Positions 34,645 to 42,328 of a DNA stretch of 64,000 nt are shown here, one piece after another. Within the stretch, counting starts at the first letter, position 1. Every line of letters starts with the position of its first letter. This DNA comes from Bacteroidaceae bacterium (GTDB lineage: Bacteria; Bacteroidota; Bacteroidia; Bacteroidales; Bacteroidaceae). Position numbers and translations under genes: made by a program. Location: positions 1 to 64,000 of the forward strand of contig JAFXZY010000093.1 in NCBI GenBank assembly GCA_017541025.1. The letters are read 5' to 3'. The notes below the pieces were generated by a model. It saw only the letters and a list, made by a program, of their open reading frames with translations, did not search any database and was not told the DNA's origin.

Positions 34645-35124
34645 ATGGACCATTTAGAAAGAACGTTTGAAGAAACGCTGAAGGAACAAAAAGACACTAT
34701 CTTTACGGTGTGCTACATGTTCTCGAAGGACGAAAACGAGGTGAACGACCTCTTTCAGGAGGTGCTGATAAACCTTTGGAACGGATTCGAGGGCTTTGAG
34801 AACCGTAGTAACATCCGCTCGTGGGTTTATCGTATAGCCCTGAACACCTGTATCTCTTACGACAGAAAGAAACGCCGCACGGCCACGGAAAGGTTGAACA
34901 TGAACATCAATCTGTTTGAGGACCGCGACGAGGACACGCGTCAGGTGGATATGCTGCATAGGCGTATATCCAAGTTGCAACCCTTCGACCGCGCCATCGT
35001 CCTGCTGTGGCTGGAAAACCTTTCGTACGACGAGATAGGGCAGATAGTGGGCATCACAGCCAAGAATGTCAGCGTTCGTCTGTTCAGAATCCGTGAACAA
35101 CTCAAAAACATGTCTAACGATTAA
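34645..35124 (+). CDS. ECF-type RNA polymerase sigma factor
   Basis: 159 residues from the ATG at 34645. Region 2 contains FTVCYMFSKDENEVNDLFQEV then WNGFEGFENRSNIRSWVYRI, and region 4 has LSYDEIGQIVGITAKNVSVRL. It directs RNA polymerase to a small set of promoters and is probably held inactive by a partner. The next gene, 12 bp downstream, encodes a membrane protein in the usual position of that partner. The 12 bp duplication before the start leaves the exact N-terminus open. Confidence 0.9.
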   Translation: MDHLERTFEETLKEQKDTIFTVCYMFSKDENEVNDLFQEVLINLWNGFEGFENRSNIRSWVYRIALNTCISYDRKKRRTATERLNMNINLFEDRDEDTRQVDMLHRRISKLQPFDRAIVLLWLENLSYDEIGQIVGITAKNVSVRLFRIREQLKNMSND

Positions 35125-35136
35125 TCCTTGTTCATT

Positions 35137-35754
35137 ATGACAAACGATAATTTCGAATTGGAGGAGATGCGCCAGCAGATGGCGATTCTGAAACAGAAAC
35201 TGCATCAGCAGGAGATACTGAACGACCGTATGACCAGCAAGGCTAAGGAGGCGCTGGAGAAGAAGGTGGGGCAACTGACCCGCGGGTTCAGGAGCAACTG
35301 GGTTATAGCCTTGTTAAGTGTGCCCGTGTATTACTTCTTATTTGTTTATCGTTTAGGTTTTTCTATACCTTTTTGGATATTTTCATCCCTTTATATGCCG
35401 CTCAGATTGTTATATTTTCATAGAGATAGAAGCAAACTAAGCCAGAAAAATCTGTTTGATGGTAATCTGGTAGAGGTTCAGAAGAATCTTATTCTGGCCA
35501 AGAATCACTTTATCCAAGGTTTTAGGTATGATTTGATACTGAACATTGCCTGGCCTGCTTGGTTTATATGGGAATTATATCAGAAATGGTGTACTGTTGG
35601 GCCACAGGCTAGCGAGTTTGGATTGCTTTTTATAGCTCTGCCATTGGGAATCGCCCTATTTTTCTGGAGCTATTACCACCGCAAACGCCAATATCAGGAT
35701 GCCTTAGACCAGATTGCCGACCTTACGGCAGGGGATGAGGTGAGTGACGACTAA
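35137..35754 (+). CDS. membrane protein, probable partner (anti-sigma) of the ECF factor
   Basis: 205 residues from the ATG at 35137. A cytoplasmic coiled-coil N-terminus (EEMRQQMAILKQKLHQQEIL) is followed by two pairs of hydrophobic segments (about residues 55-90 and 140-185). The layout, with a short helical cytoplasmic part and then membrane helices, fits Bacteroidales proteins paired with ECF sigma factors. No known anti-sigma motif is visible, so the role rests on position. A terminator follows. Confidence 0.65.
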   Translation: MTNDNFELEEMRQQMAILKQKLHQQEILNDRMTSKAKEALEKKVGQLTRGFRSNWVIALLSVPVYYFLFVYRLGFSIPFWIFSSLYMPLRLLYFHRDRSKLSQKNLFDGNLVEVQKNLILAKNHFIQGFRYDLILNIAWPAWFIWELYQKWCTVGPQASEFGLLFIALPLGIALFFWSYYHRKRQYQDALDQIADLTAGDEVSDD

Positions 35755-35774
35755 AGTAGTTTTGCTAACAATAA

Positions 35775-35810
35775 GAAAGGCCCAGCAGGAGAAATCTTGC
35801 GGGCCTTTTC
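35775..35810. terminator. terminator after the sigma factor operon
   Basis: AAAGGCCC (35776-35783) pairs with GGGCCTTT (35801-35808); GCAGGA and TCTTGC extend the stem. Confidence 0.85.
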
Positions 35811-35830
35811 TGTTCTGTTTGCTTGATGCT

Positions 35831-36292
35831 TTACTTTTTCTTGAGTTTGATGTTCTGGGTAATCTTCCAGGCACCATAGTACCAATGGCCGTCACCGTCT
35901 TTTATCTTTACGGCGTTATCGTAGTCGATATCTATGGTGTCGTTGGCAAACTCGCCTCCGTTGGCTTCACCATCCACATCCTGGACTATAATTTTTGTCA
36001 AATCGGGGTTACCGTAGCTTGTATAACTCATCCAGTATTCACCTGTTCCGAGCATCGACTTTTTGGAAGCCAGATAATCTCTGTAATCATTATAATAATC
36101 TGTTTCCTCAACAGAAACCAAGATGCCGCCAACGGGGTTTCCTGCCTCGTCCGTAACTACGCCCGAAAGATGATAATCTGCGCTGGGAGCACCATACTCA
36201 ACGGGATAGTCGTCGTTTTTACAACTATATCCCAGCACGGCAAGCATTGCTGTCAGAAGGACATTGCACCACTTAAAAAATCTAATTTTCAT
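35831..36292 (-). CDS. radical-SAM-associated putative lipoprotein
   Basis: 153 residues. The N-terminus MKIRFFKWCNVLLTAMLAVL followed by GYSCKNDD and EYGAPSADYHLSGVVTDEAG is the pattern of the small lipoprotein family always paired with a dedicated radical SAM enzyme in Bacteroidales (the rSAM/lipoprotein system). After the lipid Cys comes a carboxypeptidase-regulatory-like beta fold (GVVTDEAGNPVGGILVSVEE) and an Asp/Gly/Tyr-rich second half. It is presumably the substrate, modified in the cytoplasm before export. It lies 41 bp downstream of its enzyme gene. The kind of modification is unknown. Confidence 0.85.
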   Translation of the reverse strand: MKIRFFKWCNVLLTAMLAVLGYSCKNDDYPVEYGAPSADYHLSGVVTDEAGNPVGGILVSVEETDYYNDYRDYLASKKSMLGTGEYWMSYTSYGNPDLTKIIVQDVDGEANGGEFANDTIDIDYDNAVKIKDGDGHWYYGAWKITQNIKLKKK

Positions 36293-36333
36293 ACTCTTTT
36301 TGTTTGTTTAAAATGTTAATTATGTGTGTTTGT

Positions 36334-37416
36334 TTATTCTGCTTCTTTTATTCGTTTCAGATGGCAGAGCAGCAGGTTGCCCTCGCCATCACGCAGATGC
36401 ATCCCGTTGCCTTGACAATAGCGGAAGTAGGAGCAATCCTTGCATTCGCCCTTGCGCATCCATTCGCGATTGCGATAAGGAGCGTAGCGATTCTCCCAGA
36501 CGTCCATGAAATTGTCCTCGTAGATGTTGCCCTGATTATAGTCGGAGCGGATGCTGGCGCAGGCAGCTATGGAGCCGTCGGCCATTACGGAGCCTACGCT
36601 GACGCCTGCCTGACAGGAGAAGAAGCGGTTGCGCACCTCACCCTCGTAGTTGCCCAGAAAGCCCTCGCAACCGTAATCCACTCGGATGCGCCCTTCCTCG
36701 CGCGTACCTTTTATAAAATCAAAGACACCTCGGAACTCCTCGCTGGTGAGCCTCATATCGGGGTCTTGGGCGGCTCGGCCCACAGGGAAGACGGTGAAGA
36801 GCCTCCAGCGCTTTACGCCCTTGCTGATGAGGAATTCCTTTATATCATTGAGCTTGGGGTAGTTACGACGGTTCACGCAGGTTACTATGTCGAAGAGGAA
36901 GCCCTCCTTTGCCACCAGCATATCTATGGCTTTGCTCACCATCTGAAAGCTTTGCTCGTTGCCCCTCATCCAATTGTGGTCTTCCTGTAATCCGTCCAGA
37001 CTGATGGTCATAGAGTGGATACCAGCCCGTTGGAGGCTAATCCAACGCTGGGGCGTGAGGTGCAGGCCGTTGGTGACCATTCCCCACGGGAAACCCTTGT
37101 CGTAGATTGCCTTGGCGCATTCCTCAAGGTCCCTACGCATCAGCGGTTCGCCACCAGTTATAATGACGAAAACCTTGTGCGGGTCGGTCTTACGGGCTAT
37201 GCTGTCCAGCACGCGCAGGAAGTCGGCCTTGGGCATATCCTTGCTCTCGGATTGCATCTTGCAATCGCTGCCACAATGACGGCACTTGAGGTCGCAACGT
37301 AGTGTGCATTCCCAAAATAGCTGCTTCAGTGGATGTTCTTTGCGTGCTATCTTATCCTGTTGTCGCCAAAGCTCCAGAGCGAGCTTCTTGCGGAGTGACA
37401 GGGGTGTTACTTTCAT
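36334..37416 (-). CDS. radical SAM/SPASM enzyme of the rSAM/lipoprotein system
   Basis: 360 residues. C41xxxC45xxC48 (CDLKCRHC) binds the SAM cluster, and TGGEPLMRRDLEECAKAIYD follows as in radical SAM proteins. The C-terminal SPASM domain has seven cysteines (GCEG, FSCQAG, AACAS, GECKDC, YCQG, LLCHL), enough for two auxiliary clusters. Such enzymes modify peptides or small proteins. The only partner in the operon is the lipoprotein downstream. A possible -7 box (TAAATTTG, minus strand) is at 37448-37455. Confidence 0.88.
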   Translation of the reverse strand: MKVTPLSLRKKLALELWRQQDKIARKEHPLKQLFWECTLRCDLKCRHCGSDCKMQSESKDMPKADFLRVLDSIARKTDPHKVFVIITGGEPLMRRDLEECAKAIYDKGFPWGMVTNGLHLTPQRWISLQRAGIHSMTISLDGLQEDHNWMRGNEQSFQMVSKAIDMLVAKEGFLFDIVTCVNRRNYPKLNDIKEFLISKGVKRWRLFTVFPVGRAAQDPDMRLTSEEFRGVFDFIKGTREEGRIRVDYGCEGFLGNYEGEVRNRFFSCQAGVSVGSVMADGSIAACASIRSDYNQGNIYEDNFMDVWENRYAPYRNREWMRKGECKDCSYFRYCQGNGMHLRDGEGNLLLCHLKRIKEAE

Positions 37417-37624
37417 TTCTTCTTATGTGTTTTAAAAATGTGCATCGCAAATTTAGGTGTTTTTTCTGAAATGGCACGAAGAAAAACGTGGATTATTATT
37501 GAACTTAATGTAAATTTGTTATTCCATCCTCTAAACTTGAGGAAATCAAACGCTTTCTACAGCGCCCTGAAGGTTAAGTAAAACGTCCCGCGTCCCAGCG
37601 TCCCACGTCCCATTAAGGTGTCTG

Positions 37625-37702
37625 TTACTCCTTCAGCAAGACGTATTGGCGGGGAACTTTGCGGAGGCGTTCCTGCATCTGGTAGCGACGGCTTCCTGCT
37701 TC
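37625..37702 (-). pseudogene. C-terminal fragment of a second copy of the 345-residue protein
   Basis: On the minus strand the codons read EAGSRRYQMQERLRKVPRQY then VLLKE and a stop. Twenty of the last 22 residues equal the end of the protein at 32726-33763 (SRRYRMQERLRKVPREYVLL). The gene body is missing; the fragment is joined directly to repeat copy B, which corresponds to the region upstream of the intact gene. The junction lies near GTTTAAC, which resembles GTTAAC in the intact gene, so deletion between short matches is likely. Confidence 0.8.
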
Positions 37703-37810
37703 GTTAAACAATCATAATGGAGTTTTAAGAGTAAACAACAGGCATTTGGTGGAGTTAAAATTGCAGATTTTTGTCTGAAAAAAAATATAAAGATGTAAAA
37801 AATGCTTATC
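37701..37810. repeat. 110 bp intergenic repeat, copy B (inverted)
   Basis: Reverse complement of copy A at 32547-32656, with substitutions and small indels. Its right end creates TATCTTTG (37807-37814), a -7 box pointing towards the thioredoxin-like gene. Confidence 0.75.
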
Positions 37811-37990
37811 TTTGCCCCACGAAAACGGTTATCGTACAATGGTTATCGGTTATCGAATATAGGGGCACACGATGCCTCCGTTGCAGACATGTATCATCAG
37901 GCTTTTAAGGAGAACGAGGAACGCTTGGAGAGGTTTAATGAGGCTTTGGAGAAATTAGGAAAAGCAAACAAATAAAAAATCAATTAAGTT

Positions 37991-39133
37991 ATGAAAAAAA
38001 TGCTGGCAATGGGGCTCATAGTAGCCTCGGTATTAAGTGGTTGTACGCCCAGGGACAAGTACACCTTGAGAGTTAAAATGGATGTGAAGGGCTTTGGCGA
38101 CACGGTAATGGTTTACGGAGGCCCCGAAAAGCTGCAGTTCGTAGGCAAAGACGGCAAGTTCGACTTCGAGGTTCAGGTGGATACCCCGTATACGGCTCTG
38201 CTGTATCAGCCCAAGTTGGACCGTGGTGAGATGGATGATATCATGTTCTATCATGTTCCCTTTGTGGGCGGTGAGGAAGTGCGTATTTGGCAAACTGTCC
38301 CCGAACGCTACGATGTGGACGGAACAGGTTTCTATGCCGAATATCACCAGATAGACCTCTTTGTGGAGGAAGCAGGCAAGGAAATGCAGGAGGTGAGTAG
38401 GAAATACAGAGAAATGGATGAGGATGAATCTGTCAGCGAAAAGGAAAAAGAAGAATTCTTCGAGAAAACAGTTGTACCCGCTAACCAGGCTTTCTGGCAG
38501 ACCTTGGTAGATTATGCTAAGGAACATCCCAAGCAGGAAGCTATTGTTCCCTTCCTTGACCGCATGGTGGGCGACGGTGAAATGTATAAGGAGGCCTTCG
38601 AGAGCATGGATGCCTCTGTTCGTGAGGGTCGTATGAAAGTGTTTTACGATAGATGGCAAAAGAAGGTTGAAGAGCGTGCCGCTCAGGCAGGAAAGGAATC
38701 CGAAGCTGCCAAGAAGCAGCAGCCTGGCTTGGAGGCTCCAGACTTCACGCTGACTGATATTAACGGGAAGCCGCTCTCACTCTCTTCCTTACGCGGCAAG
38801 TACGTGATTCTGGACTTCTGGGGTTCGTGGTGCGGATGGTGCATTAAGGGCTTCCCCAAGATGAAGGAGTACTATGCCAAGTATAAAGGCAAGTTCGAGA
38901 TTCTGGGTATCGACTGCAACGATACGGAGGAGATGTGGAAGGCTGCCGTCAAGAAGCACGAGGTGCCCTGGTTGCACGTTTACTGCCCTGAGGATGCAAC
39001 CGTTGAGTCTGACTATGGTATCACGGCCTATCCCACAAAGATTATCATCGGCCCTGACGGTAAGATTGTGAAGTCCATCGTTGGCGAAGATCCCGCCTTC
39101 TATACCCTGCTGGATGACCTCTTTGGCAAGTAA
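37991..39133 (+). CDS. TlpA-like thioredoxin lipoprotein with N-terminal DUF4369-like domain
   Basis: 380 residues. Lipobox LSGC gives a membrane-anchored periplasmic protein. Residues 25-110 look like DUF4369 (DTVMVYGGPEKLQFVGKDGK). A charged helical middle follows, then a thioredoxin fold from about residue 240 (PGLEAPDFTLTDINGKPLSL). The redox motif WCGWC is at about residue 280-284, and the cis-Pro lies in ITAYPTKI. It probably reduces or exchanges disulfides in exported proteins. The cysteine-rich lipoprotein encoded next door on the other strand could be a client, but this is only proximity. Confidence 0.88.
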   Translation: MKKMLAMGLIVASVLSGCTPRDKYTLRVKMDVKGFGDTVMVYGGPEKLQFVGKDGKFDFEVQVDTPYTALLYQPKLDRGEMDDIMFYHVPFVGGEEVRIWQTVPERYDVDGTGFYAEYHQIDLFVEEAGKEMQEVSRKYREMDEDESVSEKEKEEFFEKTVVPANQAFWQTLVDYAKEHPKQEAIVPFLDRMVGDGEMYKEAFESMDASVREGRMKVFYDRWQKKVEERAAQAGKESEAAKKQQPGLEAPDFTLTDINGKPLSLSSLRGKYVILDFWGSWCGWCIKGFPKMKEYYAKYKGKFEILGIDCNDTEEMWKAAVKKHEVPWLHVYCPEDATVESDYGITAYPTKIIIGPDGKIVKSIVGEDPAFYTLLDDLFGK

Positions 39134-39161
39134 GAGATTTCATTAACTGCCACATATTAAT

Positions 39162-39203
39162 AAAAGGGGGAATACCTGATTTTTCAGGCGTTCCCCCTCT
39201 TTC
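39162..39203. terminator. strong bidirectional terminator
   Basis: AAAGGGGGAATACCTGA pairs with TCAGGCGTTCCCCCTCTTT around TTTT, between two convergent lipoprotein genes. Confidence 0.9.
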
Positions 39204-39226
39204 GTATAGTAAGAAACTTATTGAGA

Positions 39227-39721
39227 TTACAGACCCAGTTGCTTCTTAGCTTCTGCTGCGCCCTTATCGATAGCTTTGTTGGCTTCGGTCTTGCCTGCCT
39301 CTACAGCCTCGTTAGCCTTAGCCTTGCCAGCCTCTACTGTCTCATTAGCTTTAGCCTTAGCAGCATTAGCAACATCGTTAGCAGCGTCCTTTACAGTCTG
39401 CTCCAGGCTCTTTGCCTCTTCGGTAGCAGCCTCAGCAGCAGCATCTACAGCTTCTCCTGCCTGCTCGCAAGCCTTTTCACACTCTTTCTCGCAAGCCTTG
39501 TCGCACTCCTTCTCGCAAGCTTTGTCGCACTCTTCGGTAGCGCAAGCCTTACCGCACTCACAAGGATCACACTCGCAGGGATCGCACTTGCACTGTCCAC
39601 ATTCACAAGGGTCACACTTGCATGTGTCGCAAGCACATCCTTCAGTCTTCTTGCACTTGTCGCAGCAAGATGCAAATGAAATGGCAGCAACAGCCATTAC
39701 TACATAAAATAACTTCTTCAT
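39227..39721 (-). CDS. cysteine-rich, metallothionein-like lipoprotein with LEA-like tail
   Basis: 164 residues in four parts. A signal peptide has lipobox FASC. Residues about 20-60 form a dense Cys block (CACDTCKCDPCECGQCKCDP, then CECDPCECGKAC). Residues 61-88 repeat C-DKA-C-EKE. The rest is an Ala/Lys/Glu helix with 11-residue periodicity (AKANETVEAGKAKANEAVEA), as in LEA or apolipoprotein-like helices. There are 21 cysteines besides the lipid-attached one, mostly as CxC and CxxC. This would suit binding of zinc, copper or cadmium at the cell surface or in the periplasm. The Cys block is low complexity and repeated at DNA level, so copy number may vary between strains. I know no named family with this combination. 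Confidence 0.75.
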   Translation of the reverse strand: MKKLFYVVMAVAAISFASCCDKCKKTEGCACDTCKCDPCECGQCKCDPCECDPCECGKACATEECDKACEKECDKACEKECEKACEQAGEAVDAAAEAATEEAKSLEQTVKDAANDVANAAKAKANETVEAGKAKANEAVEAGKTEANKAIDKGAAEAKKQLGL

Positions 39722-39778
39722 TGCTTTTTAATTAGTTTAATTGGTTAAACATTTATTGCTTTTCTCTAAAATACATTC

Positions 39779-41017
39779 TTAATCCATTGGCGGCATAGTA
39801 TCGGTAGTGGTAACCTTCTTGTTGGCTGATACGGTGGCACCATCAGCCTGGTAATACAGTCCGTCAACCTTAATGCCGCGAGACTTGGAACCCGTATTGG
39901 AAACCATAATCTTTCCTGCTGTTACAGCCATGTTCTGGGTTACCTTGATACCCATGCAACGGGATTCTTCCTCTGTCTCTTCGTCTTCGTAAACACCACC
40001 TGTAGCACGAATCTGAATAACGGTAGTATTGTCGTCCTCATTAATGAGCAAATGTCTGGCTACGGAGATACCCTTGCTTCCCTTGCCGGATGCCAGAATG
40101 GTGAAGGTTCCGCCAGTAACGGTCATCTTATCTGCCGACTTGATTCCCTTCTTGTCATCTGTAGCAACAGTAACATTGAGGGTTCCTCCATGGATAAAGA
40201 TTTGTCCGTTAAACTCCTTGTCGGGGTTGGGGGTAACGTCGTCATCGAGGGTCAGAATCTCCGTCTGAATACCATCGCCCTTCTGACCGCTAACAGTTAC
40301 TGTACCACCCTTCATCAGGAAGTACTGACCAGCATGAATACCATCGCTTTCAGCTCCGTTGACGGTGATGCTGCCTGTACTTTTCTTAATCTCCAAGTAT
40401 TCCTTTGTACAGATTCCGTGACGGGCTTTACCAGTAACGGTAAGGCTGCCTCCTCCTTCTACCTCAAGGTGTCCCTTGCAATAGAAAGCTGCCTTCTGTG
40501 TACCGTTTGGTGCATCGGCTAAGACATTATCGGTTCCTTCGTTCAGGATTAAATCTATACGTTTTCCACACAGGATATCCAATGCAGCACCTTTCTGTGA
40601 GGCAAGGTTAAGTCCGTTCAGATAGAACTTGCATTTGTAGGTCCCGTTATAGGTAAGTGAGCCGTTGGTGCTGGCACCTTGCAGTACAAACTCCAGCTCG
40701 TTGTGGATATTGGTGCTGGTGATGACTACGTCGGCACCCTCTATAGAGCAGTCAACGCCTAACACGTTGCCTTTCTCTACGTTAGCCTGAGCGCCATCCC
40801 AAGTTACAGTTATGATGTGGACAAACGTAATGCTGTCCACTTGGCTGGTTTGGTACGTCTGGCCTTCTGCTGTAAAGGATGCTCCGTCTTCGGCAAAGGT
40901 AACTTCAGAGAGAGGCACCTTAACGTTTTCACCGTTCTGCCAAATTCGCATATACTCCTGAGCCGATACCATAGTGCAAGTGGCCAGGAGCAATAGAAGT
41001 GAAAAAATCGTCTTCAC
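39779..41017 (-). CDS. Cthe_2159-like carbohydrate-binding beta-helix protein
   Basis: 412 residues with a signal peptide (ending MVSAQEY). After an N-terminal module (VPLSEVTFAEDGASFTAEGQ), the body repeats turns such as GGGSLTVTGKARHGICTKEY, GSITVNGAESDGIHAGQYFL and GGTLNVTVATDDKKGIKSAD. These are the hallmark of the Cthe_2159 carbohydrate-binding family, a right-handed beta-helix with calcium sites that binds acidic polysaccharides. It is exported and probably surface-exposed. It is the last gene of the VTC/DUF4956 operon. Confidence 0.88.
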   Translation of the reverse strand: MKTIFSLLLLLATCTMVSAQEYMRIWQNGENVKVPLSEVTFAEDGASFTAEGQTYQTSQVDSITFVHIITVTWDGAQANVEKGNVLGVDCSIEGADVVITSTNIHNELEFVLQGASTNGSLTYNGTYKCKFYLNGLNLASQKGAALDILCGKRIDLILNEGTDNVLADAPNGTQKAAFYCKGHLEVEGGGSLTVTGKARHGICTKEYLEIKKSTGSITVNGAESDGIHAGQYFLMKGGTVTVSGQKGDGIQTEILTLDDDVTPNPDKEFNGQIFIHGGTLNVTVATDDKKGIKSADKMTVTGGTFTILASGKGSKGISVARHLLINEDDNTTVIQIRATGGVYEDEETEEESRCMGIKVTQNMAVTAGKIMVSNTGSKSRGIKVDGLYYQADGATVSANKKVTTTDTMPPMD

Positions 41018-41037
41018 CTGATAAGCTTCTTAAGTGT

Positions 41038-41487
41038 TTATTTGGTTAACTTAATGGTCTTGTCGCCCATATTAATAATGTATAGGCCTGGCTTTAGGTT
41101 GCTCAGGTTAATGTTGGCACCTTTCTTTACGTTGGCCAACTGCACCAGCGCACCATTAGAACTGTAGATGCGTAACATTCCGTCGCCCTCCACTTTCAGC
41201 TTGCCATTCTTGTACTTCAGGTTCTCTGCCTCTTGGGGGAGAGCCTCAATAGCTGTGGGGTCGTCCACCGAGAAGTACATTTTCTTTATCTCGTTCAAGG
41301 GATAAGTATAATCACCATTAGTAGTTGTAACCACGCAGTTACCATCAGAGAATGTAATCTTCTGGATGGTTGGCAGAGAGATGTATTCCTCGCCTGTAGA
41401 AGATACAGTCAGGAAGTTGTACTTATCAGCCCACATTGTGGTGCTTGCCATCAGGAGGATGGCCATCAGGAAATGCTTCATATTCAT
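41038..41487 (-). CDS. small secreted protein with C-terminal sorting-like domain
   Basis: 149 residues: signal peptide (ending MWADKY), a beta-rich part (SLPTIQKITFSDGNCVVTTT), a linker and a final LRIYSSNGALVQ...LKPGLYIINMGDKTIKL. The last part is like the Por/type IX C-terminal sorting domain or a structural imitation of it. It shares the ITFSDG module with other surface proteins here. It lies 20 bp upstream of the beta-helix gene. Confidence 0.7.
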   Translation of the reverse strand: MNMKHFLMAILLMASTTMWADKYNFLTVSSTGEEYISLPTIQKITFSDGNCVVTTTNGDYTYPLNEIKKMYFSVDDPTAIEALPQEAENLKYKNGKLKVEGDGMLRIYSSNGALVQLANVKKGANINLSNLKPGLYIINMGDKTIKLTK

Positions 41488-41509
41488 AATCTAATGTTTT
41501 GTTGAAATT

Positions 41510-42325
41510 TCAGAATTTAAAATTATATCCGATGCTTACCGCATGGATTCGGTTGTTATATGTTGTTTTGTCACTCAGTTCATCATCATCGTTGAAGACA
41601 AATGTAAGTATATAACCCAACGTAAATTCGTGCTGTTTGTTCAGCTTGTAACTGGTACCTATAGTAGTTCTTACTTTATCTACGTTAAAACGGTCTCCTA
41701 CACGTACGCTATTGCACAGCTCTGCCGACATAAAAGGAGAGAAGTCCCACCCTTTCTTATCGACCTCGAACTTCAGGCGGCTACGCAGCAACTGAGTGGT
41801 CGTAGAGACTTTGGTCTTTGTTTCCGTTTCTTCGGACCATGTTTCTATCGGGTTCCAATCATCATCGAAATCAAGTTGCTTGGTGTAGGTGGTCTTGTCG
41901 TGATTGTTTGTCGGACGATAGGTGAGTTGATAGCGCTCGCGCAACGAGATACGCAGCCACTTCCAGAACCTCTTGTCAGCTGTTGCCTCGGCGATGAATC
42001 TGTGACGCGGATATGCGTATGCGGGTCTTATCGAGTATTCGTCATCCACGGTGGGATCACCCTCTTGCTTGGCCTTCTTTCTATTATATAATAAGGTATA
42101 TCCGGCTCCGAACTTCAGGTATTTGTTCAGCTTATAGCTGGCATCCAGACCAAGGGCCCACCTGGAATTATCCTGAGCACGGTACTCTGCCTCTAAGCCG
42201 AGGCTCCATTGGGTACCCAGACTTTTCTTTGCACCCAGGCTGACCCAAGTGCCGTACTCATCGGTCCATTGCGCTCTGAGCATGGTGGGGAGGAGTAGAA
42301 CTGCTATCAGGAGAATCTTCTTCAT
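41510..42325 (-). CDS. DUF2490 outer-membrane beta-barrel protein
   Basis: 271 residues with a signal peptide (ending MLRAQWTDEY). Alternating amphipathic strands, WTDEYGTWVSLGAKKSLGTQ at the start and a C-terminal SIGYNFKF with final Phe indicate a small outer-membrane beta-barrel of the DUF2490 family. It starts four bases after DUF4956 and may form the outlet or anchor of the system encoded by this operon. Confidence 0.82.
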   Translation of the reverse strand: MKKILLIAVLLLPTMLRAQWTDEYGTWVSLGAKKSLGTQWSLGLEAEYRAQDNSRWALGLDASYKLNKYLKFGAGYTLLYNRKKAKQEGDPTVDDEYSIRPAYAYPRHRFIAEATADKRFWKWLRISLRERYQLTYRPTNNHDKTTYTKQLDFDDDWNPIETWSEETETKTKVSTTTQLLRSRLKFEVDKKGWDFSPFMSAELCNSVRVGDRFNVDKVRTTIGTSYKLNKQHEFTLGYILTFVFNDDDELSDKTTYNNRIHAVSIGYNFKF

Positions 42326-42328
42326 ATC

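Larger units (their letters stand above)
37417..37990. other. 570 bp spacer with repeat DNA and a deleted gene copy
   Basis: From left to right: the leader of the radical SAM gene; a GTCCC-rich microrepeat (37583-37611); the end of a deleted gene copy (37625-37702); repeat copy B (37701-37810); a GGTTATCG microrepeat (37826-37858); and a 28-codon frame at 37889-37975 (MYHQAFKENEERLERFNEAL...) that ends 15 bp before the next gene. The last is too short to judge and may be a remnant of a charged helical C-terminus. Confidence 0.5.

Noticed and set aside
37633..37839. 68-codon open frame on the minus strand
   Set aside because: It overlaps the deleted gene copy in a different frame; the frame matching the paralogue is the meaningful one.
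37889..37975. 28-codon frame (MYHQAFKENEERLERFNEAL...) before the thioredoxin-like gene
   Set aside because: Protein-like and well placed, but too short to separate from a remnant or chance; mentioned only in the spacer entry.
39440..39620. possible CRISPR-like or tandem DNA repeat
   Set aside because: The repeats encode the Cys-rich protein in frame, have no spacers and vary in length; they are coding repeats.
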